This document shows, piece by piece, positions 12,701 through 29,000 of a DNA stretch of 64,000 nucleotides. Location: contig OZ025241.1 in assembly GCA_964019155.1 (NCBI GenBank), forward strand, positions 7,675,681 through 7,739,680, in the 5' to 3' direction. Origin of the DNA: Osedax fenrisi. Its lineage: Eukaryota; Annelida; Polychaeta; Sabellida; Siboglinidae. A program made the position numbers and the translations under genes. The notes under the pieces were generated by a model, which saw only the letters and a program-made list of their open reading frames with translations, searched no databases and was not told where the DNA came from. Each line of letters starts with the position of its first letter. Within the stretch, counting starts at the first letter, position 1.

Positions 12701-14794
12701 TTCATTAACTTTTTCAAATATAAGTGAAATAACATAACCTCATGCATACTAAAAGGCGTAAACGCTTTCTATATATCGATATATTTTATAGTGTATACTG
12801 TTAATCTTCCGTAGATAACATTCATATAGAAAACAATATAAATACTAGTCTATTCTATACATTAATGCAATATCGTCTGGATGCGTATGATATACCGTTA
12901 CAACGAGGTCATAAGGTCATAGATGATATAGCGTATAACGAATAATATAGCACTACGCGTAGTAATACGCCGCATAGATACAATGTGTACGCATGTTTAC
13001 ACGCGCGCACATGTGTACCCGCAAACAAGATACAAACGGTTCATTTGCTGGAAACCACTACGCGTATCCGGTTTCGCCATTGTTCGGGAGGTCACGACCG
13101 CCGGTCAATCGCGGTATCCGATAACTCGTGATCATAAAAGTCAAGATCTAGGGGAGATGAGACACGACGACACCATGCGAGCTATATTAAAAATAACGAT
13201 ACAATGGAAAGTAAGACAATCTCGATAAATGGATGATATACCCTATATATATATAAATATATATATACTTTCAAATGTATCAAGTTTAAAACGCTATTAT
13301 ATGAGAGCGCACGATATATCGAGAATATAGAGTGGATAGAGTGTATTATCAATGATAATTTATCATACGCACGTATCAAGTGATATTTCAATGAAGTGGG
13401 ACGACATTAATCATGCTTTCATGCATAATTAACATTAATGTGTTTATATTTAGTAATTTATCAATGTGGATATATATATATATATATATATACATATATT
13501 TATCAAAATTATATATATATATATAAATATGTTATCATAATATTATCATGTACTACAAAATAGTATATACTATAGTATAAAATGTACGTATACGATAAAC
13601 TCATGTGAACACTAAACCCTAACCTATCCCTAATATCGATACATCTATAACAGTAACGTACGTGATGAACACGTTTCATGTGTGCGATACGGTATTGGTG
13701 ACATCTGACACTTACTTTAATGTTATGTTATAATCGTAATTATAATCTGTCTATTGTTATCAATATATATATATATATATATATATCAAATTATATATAT
13801 ATATTACAAATATTAATTAAACACCTAGTTTATCATTTATATTTACACATTTCTGCATGCATTCTTATTCATGTTTAATCACATATATATATTTATGTAT
13901 GGGTTAAGGTATACGCAGTATTAAATAAGAATTCTGACCACGTAACAGCTATTATTACGTCAGAGATTGATTTACGACATAACGTAATTATCTAGCACGG
14001 ATGTTTGCGACCAATTAGTACGCCCACCTGTCCACTGACCAGTGTCCACTGACCACTGTCCACTGTCCACTGACCAGTGTCCAGTGGACAGTGTCCAGTA
14101 ATGAAATGGTTTACGCGACTCCACTAGTTGTGCCTAATTGCGGGCGCTGAAGTCGCTCTAATTGTTTCAGTGATTGATATTTATTACGAACCCATATACT
14201 ACGTAATTATATATAGCGTAACTGGTATTACTTAATTACGTAAGAAACGGATACGATTACGTCACCTTATTCGAGGTATTATGTAATCGTGTTATTGTGT
14301 GTCGGGTATTATTAATTGACATCAATTGAAGGTCTAACCTCTCAACTCGGTTTAACATTGTAAGTGTAGGTTATGGTGAAAACAAGTACACATTTATAAT
14401 ATATATATATATATTTTAGCAGGCGACAGCATAGAAAAGATAATTATCTTCATCTGAAGCCTTTTAGAGGAAACAATAATATAATGTAATAATTCACATG
14501 ATATATATATATATACAACTTTCTTCTAATAAATATTATTATTATTATTATTATTATATACAAATATATGATATATGTGTCATCATAACTATATGACACT
14601 TTATATGTAACGGCATTAGAAGGGCATTCACTAGAGTTATTAATGAACATTATACAATATATATATATATATATATATATTATTAGCATCAATACAATTA
14701 TCACGTTTCATCTCGATGAGAGATACACATATATATGACTTGCAATTATTGTTTATTTATAAAATATGCTATATAATATTTAATTTAAAGTATA

Positions 14795-14833
<39 letters not shown>

Positions 14834-16244
14834 ACTATATCATTACTAATTATTAATGATATATCAATTATATTAATTTAACCCAAATTACTCAATATAA
14901 TAATATTCTAACTCTTAATACATAGTAAATTATAATCTATAGATACTCAAATATCTTCATAATAATTAAAATTATATAATTATAATTATAATATATGATA
15001 ATATTTACTCGCTTATTAATTATATTGTACATTTGACAAATGGATTGATATAAATTTAGTACAATAATATTCAAATATATAGTGTAATAAATAATTATAA
15101 TAATATTATATACGGGTTATGATCAGCTGAGTAGCAAGGGTTACATTTTAAATGCGAAATAAAGTTGTATAGACTCGCTTTGGGATATAATGCAGCTAAA
15201 AAAAAACAAGCAAGACAAAATTAACCAATGTAATCAAATAACCCACAACTATCTATACAAAATATATATATATATATATATAAACTCTAATTAATAATAT
15301 ATACGACTTATTTATTCTAACAACAATCGTATACAAAATGTACATATTCTATCTTTAATAATAAGTATTATAAGTTAAAAATAATAAGTAACATGTCTGC
15401 TAACACTACAACATAACTACTAATTCCAATCTAAATACCGCAAAAATAGGAACATATAATTAATAATAATAATATATATATATATATAATACTCTTATAT
15501 ATAATACAATAAAGATAACTCTGAATTGAAGTGACGTAATTGAGATATCGAGATGGCCCACATTTTTAATGAATTCATTTATTTAAATATACCTATTAAT
15601 ATTTCTATGAATATTGTTAAGAGTGTATTTTATGTCTCACACACTTAATGCATTATATATATATTGCTATATTATAATTTTATATATATATACCTATTTA
15701 AGAAATGTTATATATGAAACATATTTATAAGAAAAACCTCTGTATAATAAATATGTTCACGTATATGGTTTGAATTCAACATTTTCCACATTAAATAACT
15801 CTCTATTAGAAACTCTTATATAAGAAATACCTCTTTATAAGAAATGATTTCTATTATGTTTAGGAAATGTTACCTTGATGTAATTGTTTATATCTATATT
15901 TATGTCGGTATGTGATGTATATGTAATAATAATTAAATGTAATTAGTGAATATATTTTATATTTCTCACTGCAGTGAGCTCATGTATATCAACAAGTGAG
16001 AAATAATAACTAATTAATTAAATTAATAGTATTTTATTAATAATAAAATCAATGATATGTATACATAAGTATACTTCAGTATAAACGTATTACTGTATAT
16101 AGTTCATCAATTAGGTAGGTTGCCAGGAAACTAGATAAATATAATTATCATTCAAATCTATGTATATATATAGGTATATATATATATATATATATATACT
16201 ATAGTAATTCGTATTTTTGTTATATCGTGAATCATGCGAATTAC

Positions 16245-16282
<38 letters not shown>

Positions 16283-16312
16283 TTCATACATGTTTAAATT
16301 AATTATCTCTGA

Positions 16313-16353
<41 letters not shown>

Positions 16354-16472
16354 GAAATTGAATTAAAGTATACATTTCTAAATAATTCACCTTAATATTA
16401 TTGTTAATAATTTGGTATTTTAATCATAGTGATTAAATGTAATATGCACCTGATATTAATATATATTAATAC

Positions 16473-16510
<38 letters not shown>

Positions 16511-18206
16511 TTATGGTATAGCTATGATATAATATGAAACGTTTTTTTAATATCTATCATACATGTTATGGTTGGTAATACAATCATATATAGCGGAAGA
16601 AATGATGATACGTTTAAATAACAATATTATATATATATATATATATATATATGATATGATAATGCAGTATGATTTATTAGACACTCATCGTAAGTGCATG
16701 TAAGATAAATAATACACAATAACACAACAACAAAACACGTAAAAACTAACCGAATATAGTAGAAGTAATAAAAACTAAAGATAACATATTATGATATAAT
16801 GAAATTAGATAATGGATATAAATGACTTGAGATGAATATTGAAGGATGTGGGAGATTGAATTATTCTTATAGATGGAGGGAGTGCATTCCATAAGGTGGT
16901 ATAACGTATGAGAATGAAGGTTTATAGAATTTAAGGGAAGATGGATGTAGTATAAAAATATATATACTCGTAGCTAAACGTATATGATAGGTAGTGGAAT
17001 TAATTAAGAATAAATAAAATATATATGAACGAATGTGGGAATATATAGATATATGGGTAATAGAACGGAGTCGAAAGGAATAGGGAAAGTTGTATATAGG
17101 GAAACCAGTTTAGTAGAGTTGAAATGAGTCATTAGATGAATTGTGAAATAGTATAATATTGAAAATAGTTTTTATGGATCATTTAATTATTTTATTTAAT
17201 GGTTCGATTAAGAAAACAGGAAGGTTATATAATAGATAACTAAAATCAATACGAGAAATTACAAGTGAATTAACAAGAACAGCACATAGGGGTAATTAAT
17301 ATGTTTACAAATAAATCTTATTATAAATAAATGATAATTAGGAGTTTCCAAATATTAGCAATATAGCTAAAAAAGATAGATTATAATCTATCTTTACATT
17401 TATAATTATAGTCGATATTATACAACGATTGATGACTTACTTGGAATGTGAAATAATAAGTGTATAAAGGTATAAGGAAAGGAATGGTGGAGAGTTTATT
17501 GGAATATTAAGAATGTCAATGTCTGTACACTATAGTGCCTACGACTGTCTTGTATATATACTCCAATAGTATACAGTGTAATAACTTTCAATAGACCTAT
17601 ATGAATATACATACAAGTTATACACACAAGTTATTAGCTGCCAATAATTAAATATAATACAAATAGTAACTATTTTTTCAAATAACCCTACACACGATAT
17701 TGATTATAGTGATATATAATTTAATATCGATGAATCACTAATACTAGGTGATATAATTACACTGGTTGCATTATCACCATTATATAACTAGTTAACTTTC
17801 ATACAATAGGAACAATGGGAACAGGCTATTTAGTTATGATTACAATGTATTCTTACAATAGAACTACTATTTACATTACCTATATATAGCGATATGTATC
17901 GGTATAGCTCGAGAAACAAGTTTTAACAAACGTCCCATGTTTATTATAATGTCAATTGTATATACACTTGCTTAGCTATTTAATAATACATACTATATAA
18001 TATAGAGATTATATATATAGTATATATAATATATTGTTCATTATTGAACATATACTAAAAAAGTATTATACCTATATACATATACTGATTATTAATGTAT
18101 ATTAACTATTAAATAGTTAATATATGATATCATACATTGGCTCAATTTGGCTAGAGGACTAGGTATATTCATAGTATTATATACACACACAAATATACAT
18201 ACACAT

Positions 18207-18268
<62 letters not shown>

Positions 18269-20916
18269 ATGTATATATTGTTCATATTACATCTCATAGC
18301 AATGAGATAATTACAATGTTAACAATTTCCCTGTTCGATCTTATGTGTACACTAACTATCTATATAATGTACCTAATAACCTAACTTAATATAACGTGAT
18401 TGGCTTTATGTATACACTTCTCTATATTTAGCATATTATAGTTAATTAATTAAGTTTATTCTGATAATGAAATATACTTATTGTCCTATGCATCGATTAA
18501 ATTATAAACATTATTCTTTTATATAACACTATTTGTTAATTAACCACTTTTAATAACACCCATTATATCTAGAAAGTGGGTCATACGACTCGGTCATGTA
18601 TCTCTATGTAATATACGGTTAATGTATAATGCATGTGTATATCAATATCTACCGCGTTACCTGACATGCGCATTGAATACAATCTATATAGATAGTATAT
18701 ACTAAAGGCCATACTATTATATTATTACAACTTTGTGAATCCTATAATAGTCCATCACAATTACCCTACCAATTATGCAATGAAAACTAATTTTAATAAG
18801 AAATTTAACAAATTAAATATTCATTAAATATTTATATAATTATTTGTTTTAAAAATATATAATTTACTAATGTGAATTACGATAATGAAACATTTTTGTT
18901 ATTGCTACCATATCTAATTTTATAATGGAGCATTAATACCTTGTATTTAAACTTATTTCTATATTCATTATTCGCGAACCTTATTCACTCACATTGGTTT
19001 TCATATAATTGAAATTCAGATTCCCTGCTACAAAATGTCAACCTACGTTATTCAACCTATACATATCTAATCATAGTTGATGATGTTACACTTTGATATG
19101 CAATATTTCGCGTTTAGCGTAGAACCATACATTATGTACCATACCGATTCTCTACGGATATATGTCTGAATCATATTGTAACAAACATTCATAATATATA
19201 TTCCTAATAGTCTAAATAATACTATCGATTTATTTCATTATAAAATATTTGTTTAGTTCTTTTTTTATATAGATATCTAATATATTAATATTTATTTTAT
19301 AAATAACTCTAGTAATTGTTCATAGGTTAATACAAATATCTATAATTATAGTTATAACTCTAACAATAATCATAATTATAAATATAATTCTTAATATAAA
19401 GTTACTATCTCGATGTATACTATAGTATAATATTACTAAAATATCAAGTGTATCGTAAATGAAATAATATGTAAGATATATTTACTAATTCAATATTTAA
19501 TATCGATCAATTACTATTTAATACGACGATTATTAAATTTCCCGATATGATTAAATATAACCAACCTAATTTCAAATCTAGTTATATATATATATATATA
19601 TACACGTACTAGACTATAGGATACTAGTAATTAACACGACTGCCCACCGTACACTTGTATCGTGCCTCCCACCACTTCGTAACACACACACTCACCGCCT
19701 ATAGGCTATACTCGTCATCCACGTATTAGATTACTATAGATTAACGCATGCGTAACACGATGACCGTGACCTTGACACTCTAGTCAGCTGACGTGCTCGG
19801 TGTATGTGATCCGCGCAGGCTCATACTAATGTTTGTTGTAACACTCGGTCAGATAACATCACGCCTTACCGTATAGTGGACATTAGTAGCATATATCCTC
19901 GACTATAGTCGTATATATATATGTACACATATTTATGTATACAATATATAGTTGGTACACCCGGTTACGATGTAAACCTCGGTAACCATGGTGTTATCGC
20001 GCGCATGACAGCAATGATCCATGAGTAATTATTAATAATTTATTTATTCAACATTAAATATATATGTACATTAATATATTATATTATTAATAATTAATGT
20101 ATTCCTAAATATATATGATCTAATCATATCTTATATTATCTTATCATATATTGTATTAATATATATATATATAATAATAATATCAGATTCAGTTGATGAC
20201 CGAGATCAAAAACCCAGGTATGGTATAGAAGTTCTATTGAACTTATCGAGATACCAACCTGCTATTGGTAATGAGAGAATTAATACAAAATGAATAAATA
20301 TAAAAAAAATATTTTACAATTCTATATTGTTCATTCGTGTTCTGTCTCATAAAAAAGCAATACAATAAAATTAAATATATCTCTCATATAGATATATATA
20401 TATATATATGCATAACATGACCACGTGACTCTACTACGTGCGCAGCTCGTATGTCACAAGCATACGAATACGCGTAGTTGCCACGCGCACTATACGATGT
20501 TATAACCATATGGTTACCGATGCGGTACATAGTAACCGGTTATACCACCTGTATATTCGAGCATCGCGTGCGTGCAGCGATCGGGCTTACCGGGTTTCGA
20601 GTTTCGAGTTAATACCCGCCACCCCGTGGTTAATACCGATAGGTTCTTAATAGTATCGATCTTCTCGTTACATACTATGATGTCATAATTTAATGTATAT
20701 ATTTTAACATGCATACATATTATTATATAATTATTATAGTATTATTATTATCTTATTATTATTTTCTTCCCGCATGGGCGAAGGGGTCTACATGACCTTA
20801 TTTTAGTGCTTAAACTGAATATCATCAGCATCTTCATATATTTATATATATATATATATTAGTATAGTGCTTATTCATTTACCATGGTCATACCTAAATA
20901 ATGATATTATTATTAT

Positions 20917-20972
<56 letters not shown>

Positions 20973-22218
20973 CATAATAGGTGTATACACTAATACATTA
21001 TAAGTTATTATATTTAAAAAAAATTCATAATTCCGATTACTTCCGGTTAGTTACGCTACGTTACGTAACCGTTACGATATGTATGATGAGTCATAATCAG
21101 GTATGAAGTTAACAGAGATACCTAGCCCTATCTAAACATTCTATCATACAACTACGCCTCTCCGTCATCTAAACCTCTTAGCTCTCTTACCTCTCATACC
21201 GCTATACGTGCGCTTGTGTTAAACCTCGTGGCTTAACATCAACAAGGACCTAACTATAGTTATACCTCCTGGTTATACCTCATGGTTATACCTCATGGTT
21301 ATACCTCATCGTTATACCTCATGGTTATACCTCATGGTTATACCTCATGGTTATACCTCATGGTTATACCTCATGGTTATACCTCATGGTTATACCTCAT
21401 GGTTATACCTCCTGGTTATACCTCATGGTTATACCTCATGGTTATACCTCATCGTTATACCTCATGGTTATACCTCATGGTTATACCTCATCGTTATACC
21501 TCATCCTTATACCTCATCGTTATACCTCATGGTTATACCTCATGGTTATACCTCATGGTTATACCTCATGGTTATACCTCATGGTTATACCTCATCGTTA
21601 TACCTCATGGTTATACCTCATGGTTATACCTCATCGTTATACCTCATGGTTATACCTCATCGTTATACCTCATCGTTATACCTCATGGTTATACCTCCTG
21701 GTTATACCTCATGGTTATACCTCATGGTTATACCTCATGGTTATACCTCCTGGTTATACCTCATGGTTATACCTCATGGTTATACCTCATCGTTATACCT
21801 CATCGTTATACCTCATGGTTATACCTCATGGTTATACCTCATGGTTATACCTCATGGTTATACCTCATGGTTATACCTCATGGTTATACCTCATCGTTAT
21901 ACCTCATCGTTATACCTCATGGTTATACCTCATGGTTATACCTCATGGTTATACCTCATGGTTATACCTCATGGTTATACCTCATCGTTATACCTCATCG
22001 TTATACCTCATGGTTATACCTCATGGTTATACCTCCTGGTTATACCTCATCGTTATACCTCCTGGTTATACATCATGGTTATACCTCATCGTTATACCTC
22101 CTGGTTATACCTCATGGTTATACCCCCGCCATCCGCGTATTATAACGGATTAGATGTATGCATGATACCATGTATCCGCGAGCTATTTGTTATGTTAGAT
22201 ATGGTTACCTATTGCTTG

Positions 22219-22259
<41 letters not shown>

Positions 22260-22753
22260 TAATCATGTTTTAATAACTATAAATTTAACTTGTATTGTTT
22301 TATTTTAAATATTATAATTTGAAAGTATATAACAATATTCTGAAATCCTATTTATTATAACATCGCCAACAAATAAATGTGTATCTATCCCTGTCTATCT
22401 AATCAATATCGATTTGTTAAACGTCTGCAACATTCCACCGAATGCCTATAAGCGTATAATAAAAACGTTAAATGAAAGCGTTTATTATAATTTATACATT
22501 TGGGAAACAAATCGTAAAATAGTTATTGTATAAACAGTGTCTTCACACCATTATACCTACACATAATACTACATACACTACTACACATACCATTACACCC
22601 ACACATAATACTACACATACCACTACACACATCACTATACATACCACTATACATACCACTACACATATCACTACATATACCACTACATCCACACATACTA
22701 CTACACCCACTGTGGTTGACCCATACACATCATGGTGCACCACACTATGTATG

Positions 22754-22805
<52 letters not shown>

Positions 22806-23752
22806 TTATTTTATTTTGGTGGAGTCCGTTCATCCCATACAGAACTTAGATGAAGTTTTCACTTATTTTCTAAGCCACTATCATGTAAATTCCTCCATTT
22901 ATTTAATTATATGACTAAAAGTCTAATACACTCGCTATTCTTCAGTAGACGTATATACTTTCTGCTCATTTTTATGTAATCTATCTCTAATTGAATGTAT
23001 GCTTAAACGTGAGATGATACAACGACGTGCTATACGCACTCTTTATAAACTGAAGTTCCCTTCAATAGTACCAATATCGACCCTAATGCGATCACTCGGC
23101 TGGCTTAAGTTTAAGTATCTCTGCAGGTATAGACTACTATGCATCATCCACAAGGTGATCCATCTTAGATCTCCCAAGTATACAGCAGACTTGATCAGTA
23201 TGCAGACCCTTAGAAGAGCTAGCAGGAAATGTCACACGATGATTATTGTGCAACTCTCGACTCTATCTGCTCACCATGGATCTTCTTTCTCCGTGATAGC
23301 TTCTTAATAAGGCGCAAAATGGTATACCATACGGCATTAGGTGTTTGAAATACCTGTCACTATTTAAATATAAAATATCCACGCACCTATTAACATTGTG
23401 ACCAACGCTCCCTTTTCCTTTATTTTAATTTTAATCTATTTATTTTATTTTTGTTTCCTTCTCATGACGCCCATAACCAACACGTGATTTTGTAGTCAAT
23501 AAACCATTTTTAAATAAAATACAATAAATATATCCGAATACGTATTTATACACAATTATATAAGATATATATATAATATGTTGTACATAACGAACAAAAT
23601 ATAAAACGGCAGCTATTACAACAACAATTGTTGCATAACCACTATTGCGTAACGATTGTTACATAACAAGTAGGTGTATGTATCACGTTAACTCTAAAAG
23701 GGTGTATGTATTCGCCTGTAATGTGGTTATCTGTTGCACAGTATTGGTATTG

Positions 23753-23789
<37 letters not shown>

Positions 23790-23860
23790 GTGTATGTATG
23801 TTTGTGTGTTTTTGTATGTGTATAGATGTGTATATGTGTATGCATATATATGCGTATATA

Positions 23861-23908
<48 letters not shown>

Positions 23909-24060
23909 ATATTATTGAATTCATAATAATATTTATTATACTTATATTTTATATATGATGTGTAAACTTAATTACAAAGATTATGACATAACATACAGTA
24001 TTATAATCTAATAATGAATTATGTTTACATATATAATTAAATTATACATCATACTGTATA

Positions 24061-24108
<48 letters not shown>

Positions 24109-24286
24109 TTATTTAATAATAACATATGACAACTATTATAATAACTATGTATTATAATTAAATATAACACAATCTGACTATATAAAATATTTATGTACAC
24201 TGTATATTCAATAATATTTATATATGAAATATGTTATTAAAAACAATATTGATTACTTACTCGTTTCAAATATCATGCACATATTA

Positions 24287-24357
<71 letters not shown>

Positions 24358-24695
24358 CACATTAATATATACGACTGGAGTATATAGCTCAGTGTAACAA
24401 CCAATATATATAGCTTTAGGAGTCGAACATATTACTAGCTCACTACAGTATACTTAAAACTTATGATCATAGCTCGAGCTATAGCTACTGTAGTAAGATG
24501 TCCCTAAGTCGACTCCAGACAGTACTTGTTTTTCTCTTATGTTTTTATCAACAACTTTAAAAAAAAACATATATAAATACAAGAAATAATATTTACTATT
24601 TGTATTGTCTGGGGCCCGTCCTTCACAGTTATTTATAATATGTATAAGTCTATGACTTCTTGAGGGGTCCATTTTATCCGATATTTGTATTGTAT

Positions 24696-24727
<32 letters not shown>

Positions 24728-25014
24728 CTAACTTCATGTGTAGCTCAGTTTACTAAGTCGTCAGACACACAAGCAGTAGGAAACGGGTTAAAGCCTCGTC
24801 TGGACCATTAATTAATTTTATAAAATGGGTCTTAAAATATTATTTAGAAGTGATATTATATAATTGTGTATACATAAATGATTGGCTATAGTTAAAACCA
24901 TGGATGCCTTAACATGATAGCGGCTTCGAAGGGACAGTAGAGCCATATATAAGTGAACACTTCATCTAAGTTCCTGGATGGGATGATAGGCCTCAACCAA
25001 ATAAAAATAATAAT

Positions 25015-25057
<43 letters not shown>

Positions 25058-26025
25058 TTCAATAAATAAAATTATTATATAAATATAGATATATATATAT
25101 ATATTTCCATATTAATGTGCGTATGAGCGTGAGTTCAGGTGGTCATATATAGCCATATATACACATCAATATCATTTACATATTACTAATTATATATTAT
25201 ATGGTAGATTAGTTTTTACATATGAGTGCACTGTGTGTCGTATGTCTATTGAATTACACCCGCCACCTTCCCAGCCGCCCAGAAATACTACTTGCGCGTA
25301 ATATGTCGACCGGTACCTCCCACTCTTTTGTTCGCCGCTAGTCAGGCCACGCCCCTTTCAATCGCAATTTAGCGCGAAATATTCGTCTTGTTTAAATTGT
25401 AATCTGTATATAGGTGTATCTATATCCGCGCGTATTGGATGTATGCGCAGCCGCATAACATCTGCCCTGGTTCGAGGTTAAGGGGATACGATAGGACGCA
25501 CGCAATTCCGCCGTTTACATGTAATTAGATAGGATGTTTGTATAATATTCAAACAAGTGTTTTGAATTGAATATATTACCGATTTTAATAATTTTTACAT
25601 ATTTATATTAATTAGAATAATATCTCTGTTTTAATCACAGAATATTTTGAATATGATATATATTCGTCGAGTGATTCATGGTTGAACGTCATTACCGATT
25701 TTTTCCGGTATTTTAGTGTCAAAAATGTACAAAATGTACCATATAAAATTTAATAATAAATATTTTTTAAATATTATGTGATTAAATGTTAGATATATAT
25801 ATTATCTATAATATGTAGTAAAAATTATGAGTGTAGCTAAAACAACGATCCCTAAACATTGACTTATATAACAGTAATTGGCGAAAATATTTATACTGAG
25901 AAAAACACATTCAAAGATTACCAATAATATTTCTTAATTTTGTATGAAAATAGATATTTATTGTATTGGATATATACTTATATAATATATACATATGATA
26001 TTTTAGATGTATATATATATATTCA

Positions 26026-26075
<50 letters not shown>

Positions 26076-29000
26076 TATACATATATATATATATATATAT
26101 AGTATATACATATAATTAATACATTACATTACATATAATTAATATTTTATATATTTATTTTTTACATACCTTCATAAAAGACAACTTTTAACATGTTTAT
26201 ATGAATCTTTAGGCCATAAAAATTCATATTTAAATAAATAATATATTATTTATAAGTATTAGCACAAAATAAATTTTATAAAAAAAATCAAAAAACGAAA
26301 ATTACAAACTACCGTATCCCCTTAAGTGATAACGTGATATATTAATGTGACCACGTGATTTTTCACGTATTTTTATCACTTTACCGACTTATCGATGTAT
26401 TATAATGTATCTCATAGCTTACATACGTATCTCGTTACCTTAATCATAACGGGGAAACTAGGCTAGTGTACACTATTGTAATATTCTAAAATTGTTGTAA
26501 ACATATTCATAACATTCTAATATATTATTTTAAAATTTAATATAAATATATATATAATAGAAATATTTTATATTTTGTTAGCAATATTGTACACTATAAT
26601 TAGAGACATACTTGTATTTTAATGAACGAATTTACATCACAGATTCAATTACTTTTTGCTTATTAAAGAGATTTCTTTAATATACTAAAATACAGTTAAA
26701 ACAGAATGTTATAAATAATTATTAGTTTACACTAATAATTAGTAATTAATTACTTACTTTAGTTTCATCGATATCTCGCTCGAAATAATCTTGACAGATT
26801 CTTCCATTCACCACGATCCATCATCATATATCATATTTCACCGATGTCCTTAAGGACAGTCTAACATTGTAGAGTCTCTATAAAGGTAAACTGTTGATGA
26901 CCTCTACATATTTTTCCTCATGTGGGTATCCATAGAATTAGGTTATGGGCCATTTCTTTTTTGTGACGTATAAAGTATCCGGCAAGATTTAACATTCTTT
27001 CATGAATATATTCTGAGCCATGCGTAGTAAGCGAGTATCCATATATCAGTATCCATATATCATGATATAGAAAAATGCAGTTTTCTCAGCTTACAATCTA
27101 AGGTCTAGCATCGACTACCATATAATAGAACGGTTTCATCGGTAGCTTTAAAGGCCCGGATCTTTAACATGTTCCTATTGTTAGATGTCCGTTGGCATTT
27201 CATGCATAACCGTCCAAGCTAGATCCTTTTCGAAGTCATTTTCAGAGCTTGCTATCCATGCTCATAGATATTTGTAATTGTAGATTTATTTTATTGTTTC
27301 ACCATTTATTTGTTTAATCAATGGGGATTATTGACGGTTAAATCCGATAACTTCTTCTATTCTTGTGTTTAACATGATACATATTTTACTGATTCTATTT
27401 CAACTCTATTGACACACATATGTAACAGTTATTTAGATTGGCATAGTTCTCGATATATCAGTTGTATATCCTCAGAATAACTTAAATATGTTATAACGAC
27501 TGCAGAGTATCTGCTGCATCATCTCTCAGTTATCTTGAAATCGAGATTATAATAATTTTCTCTGTTAATTGACGCATTACGTAGTCTAGAGTTATGTTAA
27601 ATAAGAAGTATTATAGAGTGTCTCCCTTTAGAACACCATTTCACATTTTTAATAATTAAGTTTTACCTTACCGATTATTATAGATAATATGCCATATGCT
27701 GCTAACATATCTAGAATTTTCCGCAATCAATACTATTGAATGCTTTTTTGAAGTCAACACAAATTATAACCACGTTTAGTTCATGGTTTATAATTCCTTT
27801 AATTAATGTTCTGATTTCAATGATGTATGCTATTGTAGATCTAACGTATCCGAATCCGTGTTAGTCAGCTCTTAAAAGAGGGTCATATAAGGTTAAATGC
27901 GATTTAATAGCATATTGTTTATTATTTTAGCGATGACTGTAGATAATGTAATTCCTCGATAGTTTTTCTAGGTTGACAAATTGTGGAATAGGAACTATAT
28001 CACATTTATACCATTGAGCTAGTTCTTATACTTTGTATTATCATTTGATTTACAAATTCTAGGATTATGTCATCAGGGTGAATATATTTAAAAACTTATG
28101 GTGGCCTGCCATAAGAACCAGTTGATTTACCATAGATAAGGTATTATTTACTTTAGTGTATTCGCAAAAGGTTCAATAGATATATCATATATCATATATC
28201 AAGAGTTTCAGGGTTGATAACTTGGATTTCAGTATTATCTATTTCATGCTTATCACTTAGGAGTTTCATAAAATATTCTTACCATATTGTTAATCGTTCT
28301 TTATTATTTCTTGATTTGATAATACATATTTTCTATAGTTTCCGTTCTTATTTTTTAATTTCGAACTAGCTGCGTGTTTGGATGGCTTAATTGCCTTCTC
28401 AATCTCTTAAATATCTCTATCGGGGTCTTAAGATTCAATATCATCATATTCTGATTAGAGTACTCTAATCGTTTATCTTTTTACATATATAAGGGTATCT
28501 TGGTTGCTATCGGTATGTGTTTTTGAATAAATACTGAAAGCTACGTTAACTTTATCTCTGGCAACAATGATTCTTGTATCTTATGATATGATCTTTATTT
28601 TCAGTTTTCTTTCTTTCTAATTAGTAGTTTTGATATTTCTTTATAAGACTTTATAAAGTTGTCGTACAGAGATGTTGCGTTCCCATCACATTTTTTTTAT
28701 TTTTAATTTAAAATCTATTTTTAGTCATAATGTAATGATCTTTACATGTATTTTTATTTGTAAAAGGAGACCAGTTATATGTAATTCTTTTAGTTCGATT
28801 TTAATTAGATCTTAAACTTAGATTTATCTTTGCAAAAATTATCCTGTGCTCAGATCCAAAGCTACTAAAGGAATTGTATGCTTCGCAGTTGTTCACACTC
28901 TTCGTCCATTTTTCCGTATCATATATATATATATATGCCTCCAGTAACTGGGAGGAATGTATATAACTTACCCTTTCTTTTTTGGAAGTGGGTTTTTATT

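Larger units (their letters stand above)
11330..16689. other. Intronic AT-rich DNA with scattered small repeats
   Basis: Holds (GTTA)n at 11518-11542, a 12-bp array at 12045-12093, a GC-richer patch at 12950-13240 with an 81-codon open frame (12983-13228) I cannot assign, a heptamer array at 14032-14100, and a dispersed repeat at 14405-14560. No exon recognised. Confidence 0.45.

Noticed and set aside
21282..22308. Open frames up to 337 codons encoding a VIPHGYTSWLYL repeat
   Set aside because: A stop-free 13-bp tandem repeat keeps all plus frames open; the array lies in an intron and shows no start context, splice sites or codon bias.
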